Shown in pieces: positions 10,155-18,976 of a DNA stretch of 64,000 bases (the stretch's first letter is position 1; each line of letters opens with the position of its first letter). Made by a program: the position numbers and the translations under genes. The DNA comes from Paenibacillus oleatilyticus (GTDB lineage: Bacteria > Bacillota > Bacilli > Paenibacillales > NBRC-103111): NCBI RefSeq assembly GCF_018998565.1, contig NZ_JAHNZO010000031.1, positions 35,276 through 99,275 on the forward strand. Reading direction: 5' to 3'. A model generated the notes under the pieces. That model saw only the letters and a program-made list of their open reading frames with translations, did no database searches and was not told the DNA's origin.

Positions 10155-10667
10155 ATGATGGCACGTAAAGATTGGGATACGTATTTCATGGATATCGCCT
10201 ATATGGCTTCCACCCGCTCCCAATGCAGCCGAAGGCATGTTGGAGCCGTCCTGGTGCAGGGGAAGAAGCTGCTTGGCACGGCGTACAACGGTGCTCCGAT
10301 GGGCGTGCCGGATTGCTCGGAAGCGGGCTGCATGCTCGTGGAAGAGTACGAATTGGTCGCATCGGACGGCAAGGAGCAGGTGGTCAAGAAGCAGCGCTGC
10401 ATCCGGACGATCCATGCGGAGCAAAACCTGCTGTTGTTTACGGACCGCGAGGACCGCGAAGGGTCCGTCGTTTATGTGACCGACCAGCCGTGCTGGACGT
10501 GCGCGAATATGCTCGCGAACAGCGGCGTGTCGGAAATCGTGTTCCACCGGTCGTATCCGAAAGACAACGACAAGGTGCGAGCGCTGATGGAGCAGCGCGG
10601 AATGACGTTCCGGCAGCTTGAAAACTACGAGCCTCCGGCCGGAACGGTCAGCGAAGTGAAAAATTAG
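10155..10667 (+). CDS. comEB: ComEB, dCMP deaminase
   Basis: This zinc-dependent deoxycytidylate deaminase converts dCMP to dUMP for thymidylate synthesis. In its 170 residues the catalytic motif HAEQ is at 87-90 (zinc His87, Glu89) and the second zinc motif PCWTC at 112-116 (Cys113 and Cys116). ComEB is encoded in the comE locus but is not needed for DNA uptake in B. subtilis. AAAGGAG at 10137-10143 supports the ATG at 10155; ATG at 10158 is possible. A strong terminator follows. Confidence 0.93.
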   Translation: MMARKDWDTYFMDIAYMASTRSQCSRRHVGAVLVQGKKLLGTAYNGAPMGVPDCSEAGCMLVEEYELVASDGKEQVVKKQRCIRTIHAEQNLLLFTDREDREGSVVYVTDQPCWTCANMLANSGVSEIVFHRSYPKDNDKVRALMEQRGMTFRQLENYEPPAGTVSEVKN

Positions 10668-10688
10668 AACGATCCAAAGCTTAGGAGG

Positions 10689-10742
10689 AAGAACCTCTTT
10701 TGGGCGTGCATCAGGCATGCGCCCGGAAGAGGTTCTTTTTTT
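10689..10742 (+). terminator. Strong terminator between comEB and comEC
   Basis: AAGAACCTCTT and AAGAGGTTCTT form an 11-bp stem with an inner GGGCGTGC/GCATGCGCCC stem, followed by a run of seven T ending at 10742. It meets the usual criteria for an intrinsic terminator and lies 21 bases before the comEC start. Confidence 0.88.
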
Positions 10743-10762
10743 GTTGCTGGAAGGAGGAGCGG

Positions 10763-13393
10763 ATGGCTCAAAGACCGATCGTAGCGTTCGCGGTTTGTTG
10801 GGGTATAGGCTATGCCGTTGCGGTGATCGCGCCGCTGCCATGGATTAATCTATGGCTGGCTATGGCTGCAGGTATACTGTATTGCGCTGCGATGATCATG
10901 AGGCCCAAAGGGACCGTTTGGCTCCGCAGTCTGCTGATCGTCGCGGCCGCGGCGGGTATATACGGCGACCATGATGCCCGAAACCGGAGCTTGGTCGAAT
11001 TACAGACCGAAGAAATAAGCAGCGTGCATTTTCTAGGGAGGATCGTGACGCCGGTTTCGGTAGATGGGGACCGCGTTTCCTTTCAAGCGGAAGCCGAGTC
11101 CATAGCGATTCCTGAGTATGGTGTACCGGAGAATGGCGGCAAAGGCGAGCGGATGCAATTTTCGATCCGTTTACTTGCCCGGGAGGAGCAGGAGACGGCC
11201 AGACGTTGGGAGCGGGGCGACCGGATCGAGCTGGACGGAACGCTGCGCCGTCCGGCGGAAGCGCGTAACTTTGGCGGCTTCGACTACCGGAACTATTTGC
11301 GGCTGCAGCATATTCACTGGCAGATGACGGCAAAAGGGATAGCAGGACTCGCCGTAACGCAACCGGAATCCGGGGAATGGGGCGGCTGGCTTGCCATGCG
11401 CGGCATCGACCGCTTTCGAGACCGGCTGGCTGCGCAGGTAGACCGGTTGTTCCCTCCGGATCAAAGCGGCTTTATGAAAGGCATGCTGATCGGCCTGACG
11501 GATGAGATCGAACCGCAGCAATTCGAGCGGTTTTCCCGGCTGGGCCTGACTCATATTATCGCGATCTCCGGCCTGAATGTCGCTATTTTTCTGGCGTGCT
11601 TGATCTGGCTGCTGCGCCGCTTTGGACTGACACGGGAAACGGTTCTGCTTACCGCGCTTGCGCTGATGCCGCTGTATATCGCCGTCACCGGGGCTTCGCC
11701 TTCGATCGTCCGCGCCGGCCTGATGGCGATGATCGGCTTGTATGCCGCTTACCGGAACCGGCTCAAGGACGGGCTCCACATCGCACTGATCGCGGGAGTC
11801 GGCATGCTCGTCTGGAATCCGTATTACTTGCTGGACGTCAGCTTCCAGCTGTCGTTTCTGGTGACACTCGGCCTCATTCTCGGCGTTCCGCAAATGAACA
11901 AGCTGCTGCCGGTAAAGCATGCGAAGCTGAGAGACGCGCTTTCGATTACCGTAGTCGCGCAGCTGATCTCGTTCCCGCTGTCGATTTATTATTTCAACCA
12001 ATTTTCCCTGCTTTCGTTCGCTGCCAATTTTGCGCTGGTTCCTGCATTTAGCGCATGGGTGATGCCGGGCGGAACGGCAGCCATGCTGCTTGGATTCGTC
12101 TGGGGGACCGGAGCGGGCTGGCTTGGGTGGCTAATTGCCAAGACGAATGAGCTTTTGTTTTACGTGGTGGAACAAGCCAGCAAGCCGGATGCGGTTCAAA
12201 CGATTTGGCCGACCCCTTCGCCGGTATGGATATTGGCTTATTACGGGCTGTTGTGCGCGGTGCTTGTGCTGCTGCAGCCGTTCGCGGCCAAGGACGAAGG
12301 GGGTGCCCCCGAGCCGATGCTTTACGGGGTGAAAACGAATAAACTGCCGTTCCTAAACCGGCAAAAGATGAATCGTTACGTCCTGCTGCCCGCCAGTTTG
12401 CTCGGCTTTGCGGGACTTCTCTGGTACGGCTACGATCCCGAACGCGGAACAGCGGAGGGACGCGTGCAGTTCCTGGATGTAGGGCAGGGGGACAGCATCT
12501 TGATCCAGACGCTCCCGGGAGGCCATACGATCTTGGTGGACGGAGGCGGAACGGTTTCCTTCCGCAAACCGGGGGATGTGTGGAAGGAGCGGAGAGACCC
12601 GTATGAAGTGGGCCGGAAGCTGCTCGTTCCGCTGCTCAAAAAACGCGGCGTGCAGCAAATTGACGAGCTTATTTTAACGCATCAGGATGCCGATCATTTC
12701 GGGGGCTTGCAGGCGGTGCTTGAGCACATTCCCGTGCGGCGGTTTTTGTTCAACGGGACTTTGAAGCCGCTGCCGGCCGTGGAAAAGCTGTTTCAAACCG
12801 CACTGGGGAAAGGAACGGAGCTGGTCGAGGTGGAGGCGGGAGATACGCTGCAAGTCGACTCCGGCACGGTTCTTCATTTCTTATACCCGCTGCCGGAGGG
12901 AGAGCGGGAGGGCGTGCGTGTGGAGCAGGATCAAAACCCGAGCTCCGTCGTGTTTTTAATGGAGATGGCGGGTACCCGCTGGCTGTTCACAGGCGACATC
13001 GGACAGGCCGAGGAGCGAAAGCTGCTCGACCGTTGGTCGGCGGTAACGCCAGGACTTGCTCAAGGAGAGGCGCTGGCTCCTGCCGTTTATGAACCTGCGT
13101 CGTCAACTGGGGCGGCCGCACAGGTACCGGTAATATACAAGCCCGTCGATGTGCTGAAGGTCGCCCATCACGGCAGCAAATCGTCTACAGCCGAAGAGTG
13201 GCTAAACGCTTGGCAGCCGAAGCACGCGGTCATCTCCGCCGGGGCGAACAACATTTACGGGCATCCGAACCGGCAGGTGCTGGAGCGGCTGACGTCGCAC
13301 GGCATAAGCGTGCAGCGGACGGACAGGGACGGGGAGGTACAGATGACCGTGCGGGGCGGAATGATTTATACGCGAACGAAGCTCCGGCCCTGA
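10763..13393 (+). CDS. comEC: ComEC/Rec2 DNA uptake channel
   Basis: ComEC is the inner membrane channel that imports single-stranded DNA in natural transformation. The 876-residue protein has the family order: N-terminal membrane helices with an OB-like DUF4131 region (residues 1-230), the multi-helix Competence domain (GMLIGLTDEIEP and IIAISGLNVAIF) to about 500, and a C-terminal metallo-beta-lactamase-like domain with LDVGQGDS (Asp572) and THQDADHFGG (His640). The last domain probably degrades the non-transforming strand. The ATG at 10763 follows AAGGAGG at 10751-10757; the open frame upstream crosses the terminator and is discarded. Confidence 0.95.
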   Translation: MAQRPIVAFAVCWGIGYAVAVIAPLPWINLWLAMAAGILYCAAMIMRPKGTVWLRSLLIVAAAAGIYGDHDARNRSLVELQTEEISSVHFLGRIVTPVSVDGDRVSFQAEAESIAIPEYGVPENGGKGERMQFSIRLLAREEQETARRWERGDRIELDGTLRRPAEARNFGGFDYRNYLRLQHIHWQMTAKGIAGLAVTQPESGEWGGWLAMRGIDRFRDRLAAQVDRLFPPDQSGFMKGMLIGLTDEIEPQQFERFSRLGLTHIIAISGLNVAIFLACLIWLLRRFGLTRETVLLTALALMPLYIAVTGASPSIVRAGLMAMIGLYAAYRNRLKDGLHIALIAGVGMLVWNPYYLLDVSFQLSFLVTLGLILGVPQMNKLLPVKHAKLRDALSITVVAQLISFPLSIYYFNQFSLLSFAANFALVPAFSAWVMPGGTAAMLLGFVWGTGAGWLGWLIAKTNELLFYVVEQASKPDAVQTIWPTPSPVWILAYYGLLCAVLVLLQPFAAKDEGGAPEPMLYGVKTNKLPFLNRQKMNRYVLLPASLLGFAGLLWYGYDPERGTAEGRVQFLDVGQGDSILIQTLPGGHTILVDGGGTVSFRKPGDVWKERRDPYEVGRKLLVPLLKKRGVQQIDELILTHQDADHFGGLQAVLEHIPVRRFLFNGTLKPLPAVEKLFQTALGKGTELVEVEAGDTLQVDSGTVLHFLYPLPEGEREGVRVEQDQNPSSVVFLMEMAGTRWLFTGDIGQAEERKLLDRWSAVTPGLAQGEALAPAVYEPASSTGAAAQVPVIYKPVDVLKVAHHGSKSSTAEEWLNAWQPKHAVISAGANNIYGHPNRQVLERLTSHGISVQRTDRDGEVQMTVRGGMIYTRTKLRP

Positions 13394-13521
13394 AGGTATG
13401 GCGGTAACAGGAACAGGAGCGCCTACTGCACCCCATAATGCAGCGAAAGCCGCCCGGTCCATGCGATGATGGACCAAGCAGCTTTGGTGAAGCGGAAACG
13501 CAGGTGAAGGCGCAGCCTGCG

Positions 13522-14883
13522 TTAAGAGGCGGCATTCACCGAAGCAACGGTGCGGGAGCGCCTGCGGATATAAGCATACACGGTCAAGACGACGATCAGT
13601 TCCGAAAGCGGGATAGCGAGCCAAATTCCGGTCGTTCCCATGACATGGGGCAGGGTGAACAGCAGAGCGACCATGATCAGCATTTCGCGCGCTATGGTAA
13701 TCCAAGTCGCCATTTTGACTTGATCGGTCGATTGAAAGTACGTCATCATGACAAAGTTGACGCCCATGAACAGATAACCGATGAAAAACAAACGTATGCC
13801 GGAAGCGGCCAGCTCCTGAACCTCCCGGGTAAATGAACCAAACAAGGAGACGATGCCGTCGGCCGTAACCAAACCGATCAGAAACACGCCCAGCCCGATG
13901 CCGATCGACGTTTTTACGGCGATGCGGATCGTTTCCCGCTCCCGGGCATGCTGCTTCGCGCCCCGATAGTAGCTGATCAGCGGCTGAATGCCCGATCCCA
14001 TGCCGATGAACAACATCAGCACTACGCTGTGCACGTAATTTAAAATGGAGAAGGCCGATACGCCTAACGTGCCTGCCCACCGGACCATAGCCATATTGTA
14101 GCCTGCCGTAAAGACGGCGATGCCCAACTCCGCGACGAAGCTCGGAAAGCCGATCGTGAACGTGCTCTTGGCCAGCTTCCACGACAAACGCAGCTTGACG
14201 AAGCGGAGCGTGCTGTCCTTGCGCAGAAAATGTGTGAACAGCACGCACGCCCCGATGGCCGATGCGCCGATCAGCGCCCATGCGGACCCGGCTACGCCGA
14301 AGTCGAGGACAAACAATAGCACGTAATTTAGCCCGATATTGCAAACGGCTGTCACGAGCAGCGAAATCATCGCCAGATTCGGATTGGCGTCGTTGCGGAC
14401 AAAGATGCTGAATGCATTTTGCACGGTGACAACAAAGCCGAAGCTCAGCAGCACGGTCATAAATTCCATCGTATATGGCATCGTTTCGTTATTGGCTCCG
14501 AGAAACACCGCCAGCTTTTCGCGGAACAAATAAGCAATTCCCGCCAGCAAGAGCGTCAAGCTGAAAATAAGCGTAAGCGAGTGAGTAAAGATCGAGCGTG
14601 CCTGCTCTACGTTTTTGGCGCCTAACGATCTGGAATATAATGCCGCACCGCCGATGCCGACCCACAGCGATATGGCAAAATAAATCGAAAATACCGGAAA
14701 AGCGACATTGACCCCTGCGAGCGCGACCTCGCCGAGCCGCTGCCCGACGAAAATGCCGTCAATCACGACGTTAATGGACATCATAAACATGCCGACAATC
14801 GACGGAACCAAATAGCGGACGAATACTTTGCTTACGGAATCGGATTCCAGCGCTGTCAGCTTGTTGTTTTCAAGTTGCATCAT
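13522..14883 (-). CDS. MATE family efflux transporter
   Basis: This 453-residue protein has about twelve hydrophobic helices and two MATE repeats (SIVGMFMMSINVVIDGIFVGQRLGE near the start; GMGSGIQPLISYYRGA near residue 280). MATE proteins export cationic drugs or dyes using a proton or sodium gradient. It lies six bases after the TetR gene on the same strand, so the pair is probably one operon with the repressor first. Start is ATG 14883 or 14880; AGAGGTG precedes both. An inverted repeat AACGCAGG/CCTGCGTT at 13498-13524 overlaps the stop and may end transcription. Confidence 0.88.
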   Translation of the reverse strand: MMQLENNKLTALESDSVSKVFVRYLVPSIVGMFMMSINVVIDGIFVGQRLGEVALAGVNVAFPVFSIYFAISLWVGIGGAALYSRSLGAKNVEQARSIFTHSLTLIFSLTLLLAGIAYLFREKLAVFLGANNETMPYTMEFMTVLLSFGFVVTVQNAFSIFVRNDANPNLAMISLLVTAVCNIGLNYVLLFVLDFGVAGSAWALIGASAIGACVLFTHFLRKDSTLRFVKLRLSWKLAKSTFTIGFPSFVAELGIAVFTAGYNMAMVRWAGTLGVSAFSILNYVHSVVLMLFIGMGSGIQPLISYYRGAKQHARERETIRIAVKTSIGIGLGVFLIGLVTADGIVSLFGSFTREVQELAASGIRLFFIGYLFMGVNFVMMTYFQSTDQVKMATWITIAREMLIMVALLFTLPHVMGTTGIWLAIPLSELIVVLTVYAYIRRRSRTVASVNAAS

Positions 14884-14889
14884 ACACCT

Positions 14890-15465
14890 CTAGTGATCTT
14901 CTTTAAGTATTCCTTTCCATAATAAGGAAAAGGTTGTTTCGGCCGCTTGTATAAAATAATCCGGGCTGCCGAAAATTAGTTTGGCGGTCAAGCCTTCGTA
15001 AACCGTATGCACGGCGAGCGCGCCTTCCTTCGGATGGACCTGCGTGGTCGAATCGAGCTGAAAAGCAAGCTCCAGCAGATGAAGCAAATGATGCGAATAC
15101 AATTCGTACATCGTGATGCACAGTTCCTGCAGCGGCTCCGGAGGCATGAACGCCATCAGAAACATCAGCTTCACATTCCGGTTGGCCGCGTAGCGGTCTT
15201 TCATCTCTTCAACGAAGGTGCGCAGCAGCGCCTGCAGCGGCTCTCCCTTATGCTCGTGAAAAAACGTGGTCAAGTAGGCGATTTCCTGCTTCGTTGCGTC
15301 CTCGTGGATTTCCACGACCAAATCTTTCTTGCTCTCAAAATGAGCGTACATCGACTGCTTTTTAATCCCTACCTCTTGGGCAATATCCGCCAGCTTCGTG
15401 CCCTCGTAACCGTATTGCAGCAGATGCCCTATGGCGGCTTTCTTGATCTCTTCTCTTCGACTCAT
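14890..15465 (-). CDS. TetR family repressor
   Basis: This 191-residue regulator has an N-terminal TetR helix-turn-helix (residues 5-50, LADIAQEVGIKKQSMYAHF) and a variable ligand-binding C-terminal domain. It probably represses itself and the MATE pump. ATG 15465 is preceded by AAGGTGAG; an in-frame GTG at 15474 would add three residues. Two related 17-bp sequences upstream are candidate operators. The inducer cannot be inferred from sequence. Confidence 0.88.
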   Translation of the reverse strand: MSRREEIKKAAIGHLLQYGYEGTKLADIAQEVGIKKQSMYAHFESKKDLVVEIHEDATKQEIAYLTTFFHEHKGEPLQALLRTFVEEMKDRYAANRNVKLMFLMAFMPPEPLQELCITMYELYSHHLLHLLELAFQLDSTTQVHPKEGALAVHTVYEGLTAKLIFGSPDYFIQAAETTFSLLWKGILKEDH

Positions 15466-15495
15466 CGTACTCACCTTGGCTCTATGACTTCGTTT

Positions 15496-15577
15496 ACCTT
15501 ACTACGGTCAGGCAAATATATCAGTAATATTATCACAATTTCAGCTGTTTTCAAACAGAAACCTTACTGTCGTCAGT
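15496..15577. promoter_or_regulatory. Candidate TetR operator repeats
   Basis: ACCTTACTACGGTCAGG (15496-15512) and ACCTTACTGTCGTCAGT (15561-15577) share ACCTTACT and GTCAG and lie 65 bp apart, bracketing the AT-rich stretch where the TetR promoter should be. The second contains the inverted pair ACTG-N4-CAGT. Both precede the TetR gene (reverse) and the EamA gene (forward), so both promoters could be affected. The assignment is inference from position and repetition. Confidence 0.35.
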
Positions 15578-15704
15578 TCTTTATAAAAAACAAGTCTTGA
15601 AACTCCGCCCATAGTTTGCTATATTTTTTGTTTGTGGGGCTTCCGGTTTTAATGGTCGGAGCCACCGCGGGTGGGTGAGGGTTAACTAGAACCGAGGATC
15701 GGTT

Positions 15705-16640
15705 ATGATATTTTCGCAGCGATTTAAAGCTAGCCTGTTGGTACTGACCGGCGCTGCATCGTACGGGATACTGTCCACTTGCGTCAAGCTGGCGTATAAG
15801 GACGGCTTTTCGCCCGCCGAAGTGACGGGCAGCCAAGTCATGTTCGGCTTTGTGGCTTTGTGGCTTCTGAGCATCCGTTGCTGGGGCTACATGAAGAAGA
15901 TGCCGAAGATGGTCTTTCTGAAGCTGCTCGGCAGCGGGGTGTTTACGGGGATTACCGGCGTGTTTTACTACTACGCGCTGCAAACGTTGAGCGCGTCGTT
16001 CGCGGTGCTGCTGCTGTTCCAGTTCACCTGGATGGGGCTGCTTGCGGATTGGCTGTTGCAAAAAAAAGCGCCCAACCCGTTTCAGCTCATCGGCGTTGTC
16101 ATCGTGCTGGCCGGCACGCTGTTCGCCTCCGGTTTTCTCGAAGGCAGCGTGCCTCAACTCAGCTGGGCCGGTATCGGGCTCGGGCTGCTTGCGGCCGCAA
16201 GCTATACCCTGACTGTCTATTTCAGCGGCAGGGTTGCGACAGATGTGCCTGCGATTTTGCGCAGCTCGTGGATGCTGACGGGAGCGGTCATCGTCGTGTC
16301 GCTTATTTATCCGCCGACGTTTCTGTGGAGCGGCGCGCTGACGAACGGCCTGTGGGGATGGGCGGTCATTCTCAGCCTGTTCGGCATGATCCTTCCGCCG
16401 TACTTGTATACCAAGGGTGCCCCGCACCTCAGTACCGGCGTAGCCTCCATCATCGGGGCGATCGAGCTGCCCGTCGTCATTGTGTGCTCCAGCCTGCTGC
16501 TTCATGAGCGGACCGGCTTGCTCCAGTGGCTCGGCATCGCACTTATTTTTGCCGGCATCGTCGTATCCGAATGGAAAAGCAAACGCGCGAGCCAAAGCGA
16601 ACGGAACCTTGCGGAGCCCCAAGCGGACATGCCGCGATAA
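15705..16640 (+). CDS. EamA (DMT) family transporter
   Basis: This 311-residue membrane protein has ten predicted helices in two EamA repeats (ASYGILSTCVKLAYKDGFSPAE in the first; LSTGVASIIGAIELPVVIV in the second), typical of drug/metabolite exporters such as RhtA/YdcZ relatives. GAGGA at 15694-15698 supports the ATG. It is divergent from the TetR-MATE pair. The substrate is unknown. Confidence 0.85.
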   Translation: MIFSQRFKASLLVLTGAASYGILSTCVKLAYKDGFSPAEVTGSQVMFGFVALWLLSIRCWGYMKKMPKMVFLKLLGSGVFTGITGVFYYYALQTLSASFAVLLLFQFTWMGLLADWLLQKKAPNPFQLIGVVIVLAGTLFASGFLEGSVPQLSWAGIGLGLLAAASYTLTVYFSGRVATDVPAILRSSWMLTGAVIVVSLIYPPTFLWSGALTNGLWGWAVILSLFGMILPPYLYTKGAPHLSTGVASIIGAIELPVVIVCSSLLLHERTGLLQWLGIALIFAGIVVSEWKSKRASQSERNLAEPQADMPR

Positions 16641-16670
16641 GTGACCGGCAGCAACGGTTTGATGTAAATC

Positions 16671-16726
16671 AAAAAGAGGCATTCTTCCGAGTAGACGTGA
16701 ATCTGCTTGGGAGAAGCCTCTTTTTT
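16671..16726. terminator. Bidirectional terminator
   Basis: AAAAAGAGGC at 16671 pairs with GCCTCTTTTTT ending at 16726, helped by TTCTTCC/GGGAGAA inside. It has A and T runs on its two sides and lies between converging genes (EamA forward, nitronate monooxygenase reverse), so it can end both transcripts. Confidence 0.82.
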
Positions 16727-16745
16727 GTATGCCGGGGTACGATTT

Positions 16746-17828
16746 TTATTCTTTCCGGTATTGACTTAGCCGCTGCAGCGTACCGGCTGCTTCGCTCATC
16801 AATTCGCCGATGAGCTTGCTTGCGGATTCGGTCCTATTCAAGCGCAGCGCTTGCCCGGCCCAGAGCGACATATACTGCGGGTTATTTTCGTTTGCCGCGG
16901 CCTTTCGGATGTCTTGCGTTAATTTATTTTGAATAGGGTACTCGGGAATGGGGCCTGGGTATTGCTTCATATCCGAAATAAATTCATTTTTAATCCCCCG
17001 GGCCGCTTTTCCCGAAAAAGCGACGGTCACCGTCGTATCCTCTTCGCTGCTTTGAAGGATGGTCCGCTTATGCTGCTCGTGGGCTCCGCTTTCGTCACAG
17101 GTCAGAAAAGCGGTGCCCATCTGCACGCCGCAAGCGCCCAGCGCCAGGCTGGCCACGATGCCGCGGCCATCCATAATGCCTCCCGAGGCGATGACGGGAG
17201 TGCGGACTTGGGCGACAATCTGAGGGACCAGCGCCATCGTTCCGACCAGTCCGTCCTCGTAACGGCCCAGAAACGTGCCGCGATGTCCGCCGGCTTCGCT
17301 GCCTTGGGCGACGATAAGGTCGATCCCCGCCGCCTCAAGTGCCAGCGCTTCGCGAACCGTGGTCGCGGTCCCGATGAGCTTAATGCCTTCGCTTTTCAGC
17401 TTGCCGATGTGCTCCGGCGAAGGAATGCCGAAGGTGAAGCTGAACACAGGCACCCGTTCGTCCAGAACGACTTGAAGCTGCTCTTCGAAGGTTTCTTGAA
17501 ACTTGGCAGGCATAGCCCCCGGCGCAAGCTTAAACCGTTCCCGGTAGCGGTTTAACCATTCGTTCATTCGCGCTGCGGTCTCATCGGGCGGACCGAACGA
17601 TTCAGGGGTAAACAAATTGACGGCAAAAGGGCGGTCCGTCAGACGGCGGACATCCTCGATGGCGCGTTTGATTTGCTCGGGCGGGAGATATCCGGCCCCA
17701 ATCGTCCCCAGACCGCCGGCTTCCGACACGGCGGCTACGAGCTCCGGCGTCGTCGGCCCCCCGGCCATGCCGGCTTGTATGATGGGATAGGTACATCCGA
17801 CGAGGTCTGTCATCGGGGAAGAAAACAT
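16746..17828 (-). CDS. Nitronate monooxygenase (2-nitropropane dioxygenase family)
   Basis: This 360-residue FMN-dependent TIM-barrel enzyme oxidises nitronates such as propionate 3-nitronate. Family motifs are PIIQAGMAGGPTTPELVAAV near the start, GTIGAGYL, QGSEAGGHRG (with the conserved His) and PVIASGGIMDGRG for FMN phosphate. AAGGAGTG lies seven bases before the chosen start at 17828; the open frame to 17918 adds residues without family match. The LysR gene lies upstream in the same direction with a 113-base gap and may regulate it. Some relatives (FabK-like) are enoyl-ACP reductases, but the motifs favour NMO. Confidence 0.85.
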   Translation of the reverse strand: MFSSPMTDLVGCTYPIIQAGMAGGPTTPELVAAVSEAGGLGTIGAGYLPPEQIKRAIEDVRRLTDRPFAVNLFTPESFGPPDETAARMNEWLNRYRERFKLAPGAMPAKFQETFEEQLQVVLDERVPVFSFTFGIPSPEHIGKLKSEGIKLIGTATTVREALALEAAGIDLIVAQGSEAGGHRGTFLGRYEDGLVGTMALVPQIVAQVRTPVIASGGIMDGRGIVASLALGACGVQMGTAFLTCDESGAHEQHKRTILQSSEEDTTVTVAFSGKAARGIKNEFISDMKQYPGPIPEYPIQNKLTQDIRKAAANENNPQYMSLWAGQALRLNRTESASKLIGELMSEAAGTLQRLSQYRKE

Positions 17829-17941
17829 GGTACAGCACTCCTTCCAATACTTTGGCGGCATATCCAAACCAGCTATGTTCTCATCATAAGCAATCCGTTT
17901 CATCAAGTAAAATCGCAATAGCAGATACCCGCCATCTTAGA

Positions 17942-18844
17942 TTAAGATGGCTGGGCGGGGCCGCGCGGCACAAGGAAGCGGTTCTTGATCTCATGGAGGA
18001 ACACCTTGTAGGCTTGCGTCAAATAGGCGTCTTTCCGGCGGATAAATACCGTTTGAACCCGTCCGTACCGTTCCGGGATAGGATAGGATCGGACGAGGCT
18101 TTCCTTGGTTTTGCTGCGCACGATCGATTCGGGAAGCAGCGAGACGCCAAGTCCGGCGGCAACGCAGCCGATAATCGTTTCCAAGGTGCCGAATTCCATA
18201 ATTTTGACGGGCATGACGCCTTCCTCTTGAAGCCAGCCAAGCAGCTTGGCCCGGTAGGAGCAGCCGGAACGAAAAACGAGAACGGTACGGTCCGTCAATT
18301 CCTTAGGAAAATCAAGACGCGGACGCAATGCGTCCGTGACAAGGACAAGCTCTTCCTCGAAGACGGAATCCTGCAGCAGCTCCGGATGTTCTACGGGGCC
18401 CATGACAAACGCTCCGTCCAGGCTGTAATCGAGCACCGCCTGAATCAATTGCTGTGTCGGTCCCGTCACGAAAGACAAATCGACCTCCGGGCACATCCGG
18501 TGATAGTCCGCCAGTAAGTGGGGGAGCCGGACGGCGGCGGTCGTTTCCATCGACCCGATCGACAACGGCCCGGTCGGCGTTGACGCATCTTGAACCGCTT
18601 TGCGCGCCTCTTCCAATAAACGCAGTGCTTTGTCGGCGTACTCAAGCAGCGTTTTGCCGGCAGAAGTTAGCGTAATGCCCCGGTTATGCCGGTAAAAGAG
18701 CGGGGCGCCAAGCTCTTTTTCAAGCTGCTTGATTTTCGTGGTGACGTTGGATTGCGCGTAATTTAGCAGTTGGGCGGCTTTGGAGACGCTGCCGCTCCGC
18801 GCGGCGGCTTGAAACACTTGAAGAGCTGCGGTATCCAGCGGCAT
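17942..18844 (-). CDS. LysR family transcriptional regulator
   Basis: This 300-residue protein has the LysR N-terminal winged helix-turn-helix (residues 1-62, GSVSKAAQLLNYAQSNVTTKIKQLE) and a C-terminal periplasmic-binding-like effector domain. AAAGGAGG precedes the ATG at 18844. It is divergent from the MFS transporter gene, the usual arrangement for a LysR regulator and its target, and it also precedes the nitronate monooxygenase gene. The effector is unknown. Confidence 0.9.
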   Translation of the reverse strand: MPLDTAALQVFQAAARSGSVSKAAQLLNYAQSNVTTKIKQLEKELGAPLFYRHNRGITLTSAGKTLLEYADKALRLLEEARKAVQDASTPTGPLSIGSMETTAAVRLPHLLADYHRMCPEVDLSFVTGPTQQLIQAVLDYSLDGAFVMGPVEHPELLQDSVFEEELVLVTDALRPRLDFPKELTDRTVLVFRSGCSYRAKLLGWLQEEGVMPVKIMEFGTLETIIGCVAAGLGVSLLPESIVRSKTKESLVRSYPIPERYGRVQTVFIRRKDAYLTQAYKVFLHEIKNRFLVPRGPAQPS

Positions 18845-18874
18845 AATCGGTGCCTCCTTTGATATATGAAAAAG

Positions 18875-18914
18875 TGATACATAATATCAAAATCATTTTA
18901 TTTACATGATATCA
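18875..18914. promoter_or_regulatory. Candidate LysR operator region
   Basis: The LysR-MFS intergenic region holds TGATACATAATATCA (18875-18889), a perfect TGATA-N5-TATCA inverted repeat, and the palindrome TGATATCA at 18907-18914, roughly three helical turns away. Dyads of this kind between a LysR gene and its divergent target are typical regulator sites. The assignment is inference. Confidence 0.45.
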
Positions 18915-18976
18915 GGTTGCATCTATGATAGACAAGACAATAACGTTTTGTTGAACGAGACAGCGGAGGGATCGGG

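Noticed and set aside
13202..14344. 380-codon frame overlapping comEC and the MATE gene
   Set aside because: It is an out-of-frame shadow; the MATE frame has membrane topology, family motifs and a ribosome site.
15573..16682. 369-codon reverse frame opposite the EamA gene
   Set aside because: His/Arg/Gln-rich composition is typical of an antisense shadow, and there is no ribosome site.
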